A stretch of DNA of 64,000 nucleotides from Circinella umbellata (Eukaryota; Mucoromycota; Mucoromycetes; Mucorales; Lichtheimiaceae), in assembly GCA_025093555.1 (NCBI GenBank), contig JAIWNF010000001.1, positions 1 to 64,000 on the forward strand, written 5' to 3'. The stretch's first letter is position 1; every line of letters begins with the position of its first letter. This document shows positions 8,595 through 22,400 of this stretch, piece by piece. The notes under the pieces were generated by a model. The model was not told the origin of the DNA. It saw nothing but the letters and a program-made list of their open reading frames with translations, and searched no databases. Both the position numbers and the translations under genes were made by a program.

Positions 8595-11500
8595 TTATGA
8601 GTTGTTGTTCAAGACTTGAGCAGCATGGTTTGTCTAATAATAGAGGAATAATTAAAAAATAAAAAAAATTATATTAGTTTTAACCGATTCAAAAGTAAAA
8701 TGATGTTATAGGCTTTAACTAGTAAAAAAGAAAAGTGAAATAATTTACCTGTACAGAAGAGAAACGACGCATTTCCTTCTTGTCCATGCTCATCTTCTTG
8801 TTCATGTTCATAAGACGTTGACCAAAGTTGCGAGGACGTTCCAAAGACTTCAAAGATCTGGTACGGTTGGCATAGTAACGTGCAGAAGATGAACCAGAGA
8901 TGGCAGAGGCACGGCGAGAATGGCCACCAGCCATGGGGGTCTTGTTTTCCTTGAGAGTGTTCTTGGGGGTGAAGACCCATTGCATACCAAACTTGACAAA
9001 GTCCATGGGCAAGAACCAGATAATGTTCCAGATCCAGACAATACCAGCCCAGTCCCAACCGATACCACGCATGTAGGTGAAGCCCCAGTCAGCGTAGACA
9101 GCAATGAAGGTAGCAACTAATTGGGCAATAACGAAAGCACACATCAAGTAAACAGATGGGCGTTCCATAAAGAACCAGCTGCGGGAACGAGTAATGAAAA
9201 TCAAAGCTTGAGAAATAGTAGAGACTTGCAAATAGATAATAGAGTGATAAATATGATCGTTAACCCAGTTCTCACCAGAACCAGAGGTGTCAGCACGAGG
9301 TAATTCAACACCAAATTTGTCTTGGAAGAAAGTGGTTTGGAAGATGACAGCAGCGAAAACCAACGTAGAAGCGGCTTGGTATAAACCGTAAACGACAGCG
9401 TATAAGAAAATTTCTTTCAAGTTCCATTGATCGGGGTAAGGGGAAGGCTTGACACGATCAGTGGAAATAGTCATGATAGTACCATCGTTCAAGACAGCAA
9501 TGATAAGTACAGGGAATGGAGGGAAATCGTGTTGGAAGGCAAAGCAAAGAATAGCGAAACCGACGACCACACGAATGGTAATGGAACAAGCATAGATAGC
9601 ATAATTACGCATACGTTGGAAAATTTGACGGGAACCAATGATGGCTTCGACAATGACGGAAAGACCAGGTTCAGTCAAGACAATATCGGCAGCAGAACGA
9701 GCAGCATCGGAAGCATCAGCGACAGCAACACCGACATTAGCCTTTGAAAGAGCAGGAGCATCGTTGACACCATCACCAGTCATAGCAGTCATATGACCCA
9801 TAGCTTGAAGACGTTCGACAATTTCATATTTGTGTTCAGGATAGACGCCGGCAAAACCATCAGCTTGCAAGACCATGTCATCGATGCTAGAGTAACCAGA
9901 GCCAGGGGGAGGACCATCCTTTAAAGTCTTAGACAAAAACATGTTATCACCCATACCAAGACGACGACCGGTTTCCTTACCAATGGCAAGTTGATCACCA
10001 GTAATCATCTTAACTTGAATACCCAAAGCAATGGAACGATCAATGGTTTCCTTGGTATCGGAACGTGGGGGATCGTAAATGGGCAAAAGACCAACAAGGC
10101 GCATACCCTTGCCTTCACCATCGACTTCACCAGAAGGAACATCATCAACGGCAACAGCCAAGGCACGAAGACCACGGCGAGCAAATTCATCGACATCATC
10201 ATTCAAAGCCTTGATTTGTGCTTCAGTCTTGTCACGTGAGCAAAGATCCAAAATGGTATGGGACATACCCTTGGTAACACGCATGACGGCACCATCTTGG
10301 AGACGCTTGTATGTAATTTCGGTACGCTTGACAACGGGGTTGAAAGGTTTAAATTCAAGTTCTTCAATACCGTCACGAGCCAACTTGGGATCAGGCAAGG
10401 AGTTGACGATACAGAAATCAATAGCGTCTTGGTTTTCAGTACGACAAGCAAAAGCAGACAATTGGATGACTTCATCACCATTGAATTCTGCATATGTCTT
10501 GATGGTAGGCTTGTCGACAATCAATTTGTTTAAGGTAAGAGTACCGGTCTTGTCCGAGCAAAGAATTGTGACTGCAGCCATTTCTTCGATAGCGGTGATA
10601 CGTGTGACAATAGCTTTGTGTTCAGCCAATTGTTTGGCACCGATAGCCAAAGTGACAGACAAGACAGTAGGCCTGGATTGAGTTAAAAAGAAATAAAAGT
10701 CAGTTATTTTTCCATAGGTAATAAATGAAATAGAAAATTTGGAATAAGAGAAACAAGAGAAAAATCACGTAAAACCAAAAATTTAAACTCACATAGCAAT
10801 GGGAATACCACCAACGAGTAAGACCAAAAGGTTTTCAATACCACGACGATAGGCGTAATGGAAAGCAGCGTACATGACCAAAATTTCAATAACGACAAAG
10901 ATACCAATGGAAACCAAACAAAAGTTACCAATATGTGTCAAAACTTGTTGCAAATGGCCAACATCATCACCCGCTTCGCCTACAAGCTTAGCGGCACGAC
11001 CAAAGAAGGTATTCAAACCAGTACCAATAACGACAGCTTCAGCTTCACCTTGTTTAACAGTAGAACCAGAGAAAACTTCATCACCAGCTTCCTTACCTAC
11101 AGGCAAGGATTCACCAGTAAGAGCAGCTTGATCAATAGACACCTGACCATGAGCCTATAATAAAAAATCAAAAAAAAAAAAAAAAAATTCGTTAGAATGA
11201 TAATTATTTTTGGACTGACGCAACACAGCATGTTATTTTTGTCTTTCTGAATAATTTCTTTTTTTTTTTTAATTCTGGTAAATAAGAATAAAAAACTTAC
11301 CGCAATAAGACGACCATCGGCAGGAACAACATCACCGAGTTTGATACTAATAACATCACCGGGAACAAGTTCGGCAGCTTCCATAGTTTTCCATTCACCA
11401 TTACGCTTCACCTTACATTCAGGAGCCAAAGACTCCATGAGTGCCTTAACAGCGTTACCAGCTTGTCTTTCTTCATAGAAACCAATCAAAGAATTTGCCA

Positions 11501-12161
11501 AAAGTAAAAGTACAATACCAACAAAATCAGGATAATCTGGGGGTTTTCCATCACCATTAGCAAGAGCAATGGAGACAATAGCGGCAGCTTCCATAACCCA
11601 GGAAAGGGGATTCCACATGAAACTCAAAAACTGGAAGAAAGCATTGGTTTCTTTTGTTTCAAGTTTGTTATAACCGAACTTTTCGACACGACGAGCTGCT
11701 TCATCAGATGTGAGACCATCCTTGCTGGTTCTAAAAAGAAATGATTGTGATAATAATTTTTTATAATTTAATATCACGATCTTAGGGAGTTGATAGAAAA
11801 TAAAGAAAATAGAAAAAAAAAAGAGGGAAAGATTTAAAGAGTAAGATTTCCAAAAAAAAGGGGGTAATATGTGAAATATGATATGTATAATAATATATTT
11901 GGTGGATTATTTTCTCTTTTTTTTTGAGAGAGAAAAAAGGAACAAGTGTTGTACGATAGGTGGGTTGTATGAAATAGATCAAGTAAAAAAAAAAAAGAGA
12001 AATGAAATGAAAACGTACTGTAATAAAGCAAGAACATCGCCTTGTTCCATCGTAGACAAGTCAAACTTGTCTTTGTCGTAAAGTTCTTCGACGGTTAGTG
12101 AGGTAATATCGCCACCCATTTGTTGTTGAGACTTTTCGAAGTGTTCTGTTTTCTCAGCCAT
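8595..12161 (-). CDS. PMA1: Plasma-membrane H+-ATPase (P-type, P3A)
   Basis: This pump uses ATP to export protons across the plasma membrane, driving nutrient uptake and pH control. Exons on the minus strand are 12161-12019, 11730-11301, 11154-10793, 10672-8749 and 8633-8595, giving 965 residues in a continuous frame. The order is the family standard. An N-terminal cytoplasmic segment is followed by membrane helices 1-2 ([33 protein letters not shown]) and the actuator loop with LTGES near residue 204. The phosphorylation site CSDKTGT comes next (Asp about 352), then [11 protein letters not shown] in the nucleotide domain, [12 protein letters not shown], and C-terminal helices. The last exon of 13 codons ([12 protein letters not shown]) is easy to miss because the frame also runs on past the GTAAAT donor. 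The C-terminal tail is Ser/Arg-rich and is probably the regulatory domain. Codon use is strongly biased, as expected of a highly expressed gene. Confidence 0.97.
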
Positions 12162-12640
12162 ATTAATGGATTATCGTAAATAAATGTGTAGAATAATATA
12201 TTATAAAGAGGATAATTGCTTAAGAAAAAAAAAACAAGAAGCAAATAAATTGACTTCGTATAAGAAGGGGGGGGAGAAGTAAGAATGCAAATAAATGCAA
12301 TTAGGTAGTTAAAAAGAAAGTATTATAGTTATATATAAAGTCTATTAAGTGTAATTCTTGGTTTTTTTGTTTTACGCCAGCGATTAAGTAAGAAAAAAGA
12401 AAACAAAAAATAAAAAGGAATTCAGTTCAAAGGAAACTGGATCTTGGTACGCTTTTATATACAAAGATGAAAAAAAAAAAAAGAAAAAAACTCCCCTTCC
12501 TTTCTATTTCTATCATACATATTATATCCAAACATAACCACTATCATATCTATTGGACCCCCCAAAAATCCTTATCCCCCATTTGAACTGATCCATTTTA
12601 CACCCCCCACTCTGTTCCCCGAAAAGTAGGAGATTGTAAT
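12162..12640 (-). promoter_or_regulatory. Probable H+-ATPase promoter region
   Basis: On the minus strand a TATATAA-type box lies around 12330, about 165 bp upstream of the H+-ATPase start. Further upstream are several C-rich tracts (near 12558, 12575 and 12603), some with CCCCT/AGGGG-like words that in yeasts can be stress-response sites. The TATA box position is plausible; the factor binding is inference. Confidence 0.4.
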
Positions 12641-15600
12641 TCCTCTTTGGATAACTCAGCAAACCAGTACGGGAAGGGGAACTTTACAAAAGTCGGATGG
12701 CTTCTTGTAGTTCCAAAAGGGGTAATCCAAGTAACCGCCGACGCCGTTGAGCCAATTCAAATTTTCTTTTTAACATACACCCCCCCGCAGTTGCCCGTAA
12801 CGAAAAAGCATAACCTTTCCTGTATAACATCATTATCATTCTTCCGTTCAAAAAAAAAGAACTATATAAATTCTTCTCGCTTCATCTCTCCTCCTCCCCC
12901 CCTTTTTATTATGATATTATATATGTATAAATATAATACATAGAATACTAATCAAATAGAGATAGAGAGAAAGAAAAGTAAAAGAAAAATAGTTTATCTA
13001 TTTTAAAAAACTGTGTTTATGGTAAATCTTTTTCTCTTCTGTCTCTTTCTGATTTCTCACCCCACACAAATACATATCCAATCAAACCCGTCACAAAGGA
13101 ACTCTTTTTCTTTTCTTTGTCTCCCCCCAATCCAAAAATGGATTGCTAGGTAACACCTGGATCCGATAAAACCGAGTCCCTTTTTTTCCTTCTTTTGATT
13201 TGAAGACTTATGATACTGAAACATTCTCTTTTCTTCAAGTAAATTAAACATTACATATTGTTTTTTGTTAATTAAAGAAAACCAAGTTTTTTTTTCTTTA
13301 AGACTCTAAAATGAATTTTGGGATTCTTTTTTAAATTTGCCAATAAAATGATTTTAGAAAAATCGAAAAAAAAAAGAAATAGGTTCTATTTTTTTTTTTT
13401 TTTTTGTTAGCCACCTCCTTAACAAAACTTACAATTCGCCTATAACATTTTCCATTAGCATCTCTTTCTTTTCATTCTGTGGTTATTGGGTATCCAATGA
13501 CCCCCTTTTTTTTTTTTAATGTGTATGTGGTGTATGTGGTGTATGTCTATCTGTCTGTCTGTATGTTCTTTTTTTCTTTTTTTCTAAAGTTCAATCATGA
13601 AGTTCTTTTTTTTTGTGTATATCATTCGTTGTTTTGAATAATAGTTGTTTGATTTTAACCAATTCTATAACTTTAATAAATACGAAATCCGTTTTGCCCG
13701 TAAGATATATGCACACTCCTTTTTTCTTCTTTTTTTTTTTCTTCCGTTCAAGATCAAATTATTATACAGTATGTCTCGAATAATAAATTCAAAATGGAAT
13801 GGTTTAATTTTATTTTATTTTTCAAGAGTATAATAAATATAACACCCAACACACATTTGAATGTTATAATGGAAATGATAGAGTTAAAACTATATATATA
13901 TATATACATACATAAATAAGATTGAGAAGATTAGAAGAAAGAAAAAAAAAACATCATATATATAAAAGACGAGAAAGAAAAAAAAGGGGTTGCAATGTCA
14001 AGGGCGACAAATAGGGAGAAATGCATAATTATGCAATGGAAGAGCTGGAAATGTAATAGTAAAGATAGAGAAAGTAAAAAGTAAATTTCGTTTGAAAGAG
14101 ATTGAAGGCGCACAAGCCATTAATATCATATTATTTACATGATCCCATCTTTTGATTATCAAGGAACCAACAACTCATCATTATTATCAATTTCACACGA
14201 CTTTACAAAAGATTACACAAAGTGTTAATAATTTACCCAGTGTCGTGTTGGTTATATGAAGTATTTAATAAAATTAGTATTCAACAACAATACTACTACA
14301 TAAACAAGGTCATTAAAAAATAACATATCTGCGCGCGCCCATTTGGGCGTTTATGTATTATTGGATCCTTATATATAACTATAAATCCATAACATTCAAC
14401 AAAAAAACCCCTAGTACCTATACATCACCTATTTATTTCTTTATGTTTTTTTTTTACTTGACAGAATTCATGTATCATTTTGAATAGTGTCGATCTCTGT
14501 TTTTTCGACCCCTCTTTTTCTTTTTTTTTGTTGCCATTCCGATTTCTTTATCGGACCATCCGATTCTTTATATATATATAGCTAATTTTTTTTAACACTG
14601 AATGAATAAAAAATATATAATAATAGTCAATCTGCTAACTACCTGGGTCAAACTTGAATCGGGATTGGGGTCCCAAACGCAATTTCCCGCTAAATTAAAA
14701 GAAATTTAGCAAACAAAAACAAAATAGAACTTTTTTTTTTTTTAGCTCGGGTACGTAAAAGAAAGAAACATGAATTGAACTTGTTATATCCCCATCCCCA
14801 CGCTCTTCCTCCCCCCCCCTCATTCTCCCTTCAATTGGAAAACGATACAACAATTGGATTAAACTTATTTTTTTCTATTATTTCTTTTGTAGTAGGGTAA
14901 AAATGTTTAATTATGTTCATTTTACTTTTTTAGTTGTTGTTATATTATGTGGGGCGGGGGGGGGAGGAGAAAGGATAATTGTTTTTTACTTGTATAAAGT
15001 TTAAATGAATGGGTTAGTGTTGTTTTGTACAATTTTTTATTACGGTTTTTTTTATGGATGTATAAATCTTTGTTACAAAAGATAAAAAAAAAAGATCAGA
15101 GTAGCACACTATCCCGAGCAAACTTTGAGAAGAAAGAAGAAAAAAAAAGTTTAAATGACGTAGAAAAATCAAAGCAAAACTATACCTACAAAATAACGAA
15201 AGGTTGTAACCCCCATATTAGGGATCATCTATATCAGCGCGCGCCTTTTTTTCTTCTTACTTATTCATACGTAATATCTTGCTCCGCCCATCTTTACAAT
15301 AATAGAAAAAGGGAATAACATTGGTCGATCGCAAATAATAATTTATAGTAGATCTTATTACAAAAGAAAGAACTCCAAGAAAAATACGATCAAAAGAAAA
15401 ATAAACGTATCACTTAACTTCCTCTTCCCTCTCTCCGCTTATATTTGGAAAGAGTTTTCTTTTTTGACTTTGTTTATTTACCTAATTCGAAAAAAAGAGA
15501 TAAGAAAATACCAACTTTGAAAAATGTTACCCAATATCTGCACTTCAAATTTTTTTCCACGTGGCTATCGGGAATTGTTTTTGTGTCAATGCTCTTGTGT

Positions 15601-15851
15601 CACCTCAGAACATAAACATCCCACAGTCTCTTTTTGTTACTGTGTTTTTTTTTTTTTTGAAACATCTGTGGCAAAGAGATATAAACACAGACCGACGTAA
15701 TTCCCAGGCCAATCGATTTGCGTCAATTTTGCTTAATCTGTACAAGAGAAGTGAAAAAAAAATAACTCTGTATTTTTTTTTTTTTACTCCCCCCAAGGAA
15801 AAATTATACTACCAATATTATATACAGTTTAGTCAGTAACAGTGAGTCGTC
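12641..15851. other. Long gene-free region with homopolymers
   Basis: About 3.2 kb carries no supported gene. It is rich in T and A runs, short C runs (for example near 12782, 12895 and 14812) and TA repeats near 13890 and 14570. A small palindrome CGCCCATTTGGGCG lies near 14336, and CGCGCGC words occur near 14333 and 15238. Open frames here are low-complexity and lack domain features. The 3' part should include the promoter of the QNG1 gene. Confidence 0.5.
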
Positions 15852-16755
15852 ATGGATACTAAATATAATATTAATGTACTTGAAAGTGCTCAGCTTATTG
15901 CTCAGGTACATATATTATCTTTTTTTTTTTTTAAGATCTCAAACATTGTATGTTTAATAATTCATTTGAATGTTTTAGAATAGTACTCATGTTCACATTC
16001 CAGTGGACGCAATTGATCGTGCTGCACGCATTGTAAGTTTTTCATATTAAAAATTATTATATTTTGTTCAATTTAATTTAATATATTATAAATAAAAAAA
16101 TCAGACAATGGAAAATATGAAACAACGTCACTATAGTACGAAAACATGGAATGAACACGAACTTCAACCAAAAACATTAGATGGTAGTACTGTTGACTGG
16201 TAACAATTCCTCCATCTTTTTTTTTTCTTTTCCCTTGAACACAAAAGACGACAGAGACGCGTGCGCGCGCACCCGCGTTTTTTTTAACTCGTAATCGTAC
16301 TACCCCCGATTGTGGGGCCACATGGAAGAAAATTGTTCTCACACACAAAAAAAAAACACAACCATGTATGTCATTGTTATGTACGCAAAAAAAATCTTGT
16401 GGATAACAAAAAAAATGTCATATTACTTGTTTGTTTTGGTGATATTTAGGATTTTTCTTGTAGACATCTTAAATTTTTCATTTTGGAGTGATTTAGATAC
16501 ATTGGATACATGTAAACCTCATCCTGAACGCTATACTATTCAATTCCATGATAAACGATACACAGGTTATTGGTCACTTTGTGCTGCTATTAATCGTGCA
16601 TTAGAACAAGGAATTCCAATTACAAGTCCTTCTTATTATGCAACTGCTAGTGATGAAGAATTAGAATCCATTTTTAAATCCGATACACAGGAACAAATTC
16701 CATTGATGAAGGAACGTAAAGCTGTAATGCGTGAAGCAGGTCAAGTTTTACTTGA

Positions 16756-16786
<31 letters not shown>

Positions 16787-18231
16787 GTAGTAAATGACGA
16801 TTTGTTCTCCAATCCAAATAAACTTATTGTATATGTGTGTGCTAATAATAATAAAATTATAATTTCATCTTTGTTATTAGAAATTCAACGGATCATTTGT
16901 TAACTGTATCCGACAAGCCCGTCAGTCTTCATCGGCTCTATTACTACTCCTAACCCAACATTTCCCGTCTTTCCGTGATATCCATACTTTTGAAGGACAT
17001 CAAGGTAAATAATCAATAATCAATTGTTCCACCACCTACTACATCCTTCCTTCCTCCCTCCCCCCCCTTTTTTTATTATTATTTTTCTTAACATACATTA
17101 TACATATGCTTTTATTTATTTTTCTTTCTCTCCTAATACAATTTTACTTTCTTGTTTCTTAATTAAAAATATCTAAATGCATTACATGTATAATGTATGT
17201 TAAAAAAAATAAAACCAACTCAAAAAAAGAAAAGAAAGAAATTTAACTTTATTTTCATTGTGTTTTTTTTAATCTAAAGTCGCTATCCTTAAGCGCGCTC
17301 AAATATTGATTGCCGATATATGGTAAGTTAAGAATATTCGGAACCATCTAGCACGCTTTTTTTTTTGCTAGCTTGGGGATATAACTTAGTTATTGGGGCT
17401 TATCAGCATCATTATCATAAGCGATAATAATACTGAATTATAATAACCTTGTTCCGACCTCCTCCCCCCCTTTTTTTTTTCTTTTTCTATAAAAAAAAAA
17501 CTATCACAGGGCATGTTTTGATGGTCAAGGATACGGTGTATTTCACGATATTGATAAAATTACTATGTTTGCAGATTATCGGTTAGTTGAATATTTTAAG
17601 AAACTGTTTCTATTTAAATAATGATGTATTTTATTGTATGCAATATGAGCTCATTTACTGCTATATATATATAATTTATTCTTTGATTATTATTACTGTT
17701 CATAAACATACTATTCTATACAGAGTTCCGCAGGTAAAATAGCATATCATAACAAACAATGTATAATGTGCAGAAAAAAAACAGTACAAAAAATAAATAA
17801 ACAAGGGGGGGGGAGCGTGGAGTAGGGAAAAAGTAGTTTAATGGATGGGCGGGGGGGGGGAGTGGGGTCGCCTTTGTCATCAGCCAAACCACTTAATATT
17901 CTTACATCATTGTTTACAAAAAAGAATGTATATTTATTGTTGTTTATTTCTATTTTAGTCACTTTATTCGTTAGGTGTATTGAAATATTCACATGACCTG
18001 ATGACAAAACTTGAAAAACAGGAAATGTTACCTTCTGGATCACGAGAAGAGATTGAAATTCGAGGCAATTCTATTTGGGCGGTTGAACTTATGGTGCGCC
18101 GTATTAAAGAAATTGATCCAACTACTAATGCGAATGCTATTTTGATTGATTTTTATATTTGGGATACTGCAAAAGAATTGCAAGATCAAATGATTGTACC
18201 TATTCATCGAACACGTAGTATTTTCTATTAA
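15852..18231 (+). CDS. QNG1: Queuosine 5'-phosphate N-glycosylase/hydrolase (DUF2419)
   Basis: This enzyme salvages the queuine base from queuosine 5'-monophosphate so it can be put back into tRNA by TGT. Nine exons are supported: 15852-15905, 15979-16032, 16105-16199, 16450-16756, 16881-17004, 17280-17322, 17510-17581, 17724-17733 and 17959-18231. They give 343 residues, the usual family length. Family motifs are clear: VDILNFSFW, YTGYWSLCAAINRALEQG, FKSDTQEQIPLM, RAQILIADIW, FADYRVPQ, LGVLKYS and a near-terminal SIWAVELM. Exon 8 is only 10 nt and supplies the VPQ codons. The intron after exon 4 begins with a TAA-type microsatellite, and intron 3 holds a GC-rich CGCGTGCGCGCGC stretch. Fungi cannot make queuine and depend on salvage, so the gene implies uptake of queuine or its nucleosides from food or bacteria. 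Confidence 0.93.
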
Positions 18232-18538
18232 TAATAATAATAAAACTGATGAATAGTCCACTACCCGTTGAATCGGGTTACATCTTACATCTTACTTGGG
18301 TACTTAAATATATATTCATAAATAACCCAACCCGGTGTTTTCATCCGTTAGATCCGACCAATTGATTAGACCGTGAAATAACCCGATTTCTTTTCCTTCT
18401 CCCTTTAGCCCCCCCATCCCCCTTTCCGAGTTAGCCTCCTTCTATATTATGATGTTAAATTTTGAAATGAAAAAAAAAGAAGACCTGTTTCAATATAGCT
18501 ATTAAAAAAAAGTCCTTGTTATCATTTTTATTATTTAT
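18232..18538. other. Convergent intergenic spacer
   Basis: The 307-bp spacer lies between the 3' ends of the QNG1 and ORC3 genes. It contains short CAACCCG/CCGGTG-type words and C runs but no gene. It presumably carries both polyadenylation regions. Confidence 0.5.
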
Positions 18539-19356
18539 TTACATGTTAGACCAAGTTAATCTTTGAACATGATCTGTTTTTCGCTGAGTTGGTTTAATAA
18601 AGCCTAAAAATTGGAGCTCGGCTACTGATCGAACGAACCGTGCCCTTGGTGGAACAATACAAATGAAGAAAAAACGGTATAAGAAAAAATGGAAATAGAT
18701 GAAATTAATCATAATAATTTTTTTAAAAAAAAGAAAAAATTAACTTACTGTACTTCTTTTTCATTCAATGGTTCACTCCTTTTTTCTCGTTCAAGTACAT
18801 AACCAAATGCCACGAACCAGTCAAACAAGTTAATCATTCGACCACACTCTAAATATAATTTGTACAAGATACACGTATCGTGTTCGGATGGTAAAATTTG
18901 ATGCTTGTTTTTACCAGTGCAACAAGTACAATTTAAGTAATGATAAGATTGTCCAAGCCCAGTTTGAATAGCAGCTCGAGGTTGTGCAGAGAAAGACTAT
19001 CATTTATTGGCCAATACAAATAAAAGTGATTTTCAATGTGTTATAAAGCATAATTTTTTTTTATCAATCAGTTTAAATTCGTTATCTCTCTCTCTCTCTC
19101 TTTACACAATTTAATTGTCAGTTTTTCAAGTCCTACCTACTCTTCCCCCCTTTCTTTTAGACACTCCCTTTCCCCCCTTTAAAAATATTTGCAGGATATA
19201 ATAATAACATAGTAACATTATAAAACTAAGAAAGAAAGAAAAAAAGAAAGATAGAAAGATAGAAAGAAAACCTTACCTTTTCGTGTAGTTTAGCACTTGT
19301 ATAATACACTAGCTCGTACATGGGTACTGTGGTATATGATCGTAAATTACTCCTAT

Positions 19357-19410
<54 letters not shown>

Positions 19411-22400
19411 CTTTGCTATCAATACACTTTTTCCTAGCGCTTTATTTGATAAAAGAAAGCTTAGGCTTATCGTTATCATTACTTGTGTTTACTTACTTTA
19501 ATGTTTCGCTTATCCAATCTGCTATTTCAATCGCTATCTTTGTCTTATCAGTACCAACGTGCTTAAGATGATCCATGGATTCTATTTGAACTTTTTTTGC
19601 CGTCTCCGTACTTCGTCTTTCCTCATCAGGCAAAACCATGCCCGCCAGCTTTTTTTCCATTTTTCTTTGATACGCCTCATCAGCCCCTAACAACGTCTGC
19701 AGGCGCTCATTCCAATCCTCAGGTAATGAATATCCAAATCGCTCTACAATAGGACGAATTCGTTTCACTAACTGATCCAGCCCAATAGGATCCAATTTAC
19801 GTACTAGACTTGTTGGCCACAAAATAATCTCACTGTTTGACAAGCCAGTTTTGACACTTTCGAGTGCCGCTAATAATAGCATACGCTTTGATTTCCTCAT
19901 ACCAACATTATTGGTAAATTGACTTTGGATGGCACGAATAAGCTCGATCCCATATTGAAACTCGTGTTGATAGCGCTTTAGCCCTTGAATGAAATCTACC
20001 AGCGCATCTGTCATCAAGAATTCACTATCATCGTCGTCAAGGAGTCTCAGGGCCCGCTGCGGGTCATGATCGGCAATCGCATCCACATGCATTCGAAAAG
20101 ACGATAACATACGGAGGTGTGTAATGTGATGCTCGTTTATAATTTGTGTATTATACCATCCTTTTAATGTATCTTGAATTTCTTGCTTTGATTTATCGAG
20201 TAATGGCGTAAAGATCGAAAGAGGGTTGCCATAGTAATGATGCATTAACGCATACTATAATATAATATAAAAAGGAAAAATGTCAGGTATATATATATAC
20301 ATGTATGTGTTTCATAAAAGTTTAGTTTTCTTTTAAACTTGTCGTCGATCTTTTCTCCTCATCCTTATTAATCTTTTTCCTCCCTCCTATCTTTCCAAAA
20401 TAAAGAGCAATTTTTTTTTCTTTCTCTCTTTTACCTTTAAACTAGCTGTAGCACGTCCCATTGAAAAATCATAAAGATAAAAATGATCTAATAAAAATTT
20501 GTATGGTCTTGCACCAAATTTGAGTGTATGAACCGAATCGATGAATACCTATAATAATATAAATTATTAATAAATCGTAACGAAAAAAAAAAATGAATTG
20601 AACCACCCCCTTTATGTATCAAACATCCCCAAAATTTAATTTTTTTTTTCTTTTGTGGGCCTCCTTTTTTTTTCACTTACAGTTTCTAGCACTCGATTAA
20701 ACCAAACATCACTTTGCTCTAGCCAGAATTTCTCAATACGGAGTAATCCAATGGTTGCTTTGGTAAGAGATTGATGCAGGATATCCGCTGATGTCGCAAT
20801 GCCCATAATAAACACAATAGGAATTTTTAGTCGATATTCACTATAGTGTAGTAATAAATAATTTAATTATTATTTTTTTTCTAATGCATAGATAATATTT
20901 CCATCCACATAATGACCTCCCCCAAATAAAGAAATTCTTTCTCTTTCACAACCCCCCTTATATTTTTTGGTGATTTCCTTTTATCATTTCATCGCTTTAT
21001 TATCCATTTTCGACTACTTCAAATGTGGGTTAATATAGATAAGATAAAAGAAAATATTACCTGCAGATAGTAATAAAGTCTCGAAGCATATTAGCTTCAA
21101 ATGATTCAAGATCTTCTAACACAACTACCAAGTTAGGTTCTTGTCTTTTATTTTTTGTTTGTTGTTGATTTACATGACGATACCATGCTTCAAGAATTTG
21201 CATATCATAAGGTGGAAGTTTGGAAGCTCGTTTCAATTTAGCATGGGTGTTAATTTCAAACATTGTATTGCCAAAGTTACCAACAGATGATGTTAACCCC
21301 TATAAAGATACACGTGAATTAATAAGGGAAAAAAAAGAATAAATATCCTTTCTGTTTTCTTATCGTTATCAAGAAAAAAAGTTTACCTCGTCATTATCAT
21401 CCTCATTATCTTCATCTATTTCATCTATTTCATGCTCTCCCTTTTCCTGTTGCTGTTTAACTTGATTGGATGATTTCATAGATTCAATTTCAATAGATAA
21501 AAATTGTTCAATCATGACTTTCATCATACTCTTCAAATTATTACAATCTTTAGATTGTAATAAAGCCACAAAATTATTATTGTTGTTTTCAGATAATTTG
21601 TTTGCGATTTGCTTAAATTGGGCGTTATGATCTGGCGTATTGATACCTTAAATAATAATACATTTTCAGCAGTCATGTAATGAATATCATATTTTGTCTC
21701 TTTCTTTCTTTCTTTCAGTTATTGCACACAACTTACCAGCAAATACAAGTGCTGTAGGTATTTCATGAAGGGGTAAATGAACTAATCTAAATATATAAAA
21801 TCATATCCAAATGATAAATAAATAATATGATTATCATTATTTATTATTAATGCTTACCCTTGAGAAGCACTATTTCGAGAAGTTTCAACAAATGATGCAA
21901 TTTTATCTAATGCAGTTCGATTCATATCAAACAAGATGTCCTACAAATATTATTATTTAGTTTACTCTATACAGGCTCATATATTTTCAAATACGTTCTT
22001 TCTTGTTCTTACATCAATAATAGTTTGTGTTTGTTTCCAAGCTTCTTCATACGCGTTCTTTCGTATCTTCATACACTCCACTGTTTCTTCATTATTAAAA
22101 AGTTGTTCAAATCCTTGGTATGGTATATACTGTTGTTCATCCACATGACGTCGTGCTACTTTGCCTTGAGCTTTTTATATAAAAACAAGTAAAAAAAAAA
22201 AATGACGATTAATTATGGACAAGAAGATAATGGATCTTTTTTTTGATGCCATTAGATTTACTTTTTCTAGTTGTTCGTTTGCGTTTTTGACCGATCTTTG
22301 ATTTCGATTGAGTTGCTGTACGTTGTGCCTGAGGTAAAATCAAAAAACATCCCTACAATTTATATTTCATATTAGATAAATATATTGTTCTTCTTTTGCT

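Noticed and set aside
8920..11160. Many long open frames on the plus strand across the H+-ATPase
   Set aside because: They are antisense shadows of the biased codon use in the pump gene; no domain features.
13057..13251. 64-codon minus-strand frame upstream of the proton pump
   Set aside because: No motif, no conserved context; likely chance in a pyrimidine-rich region.
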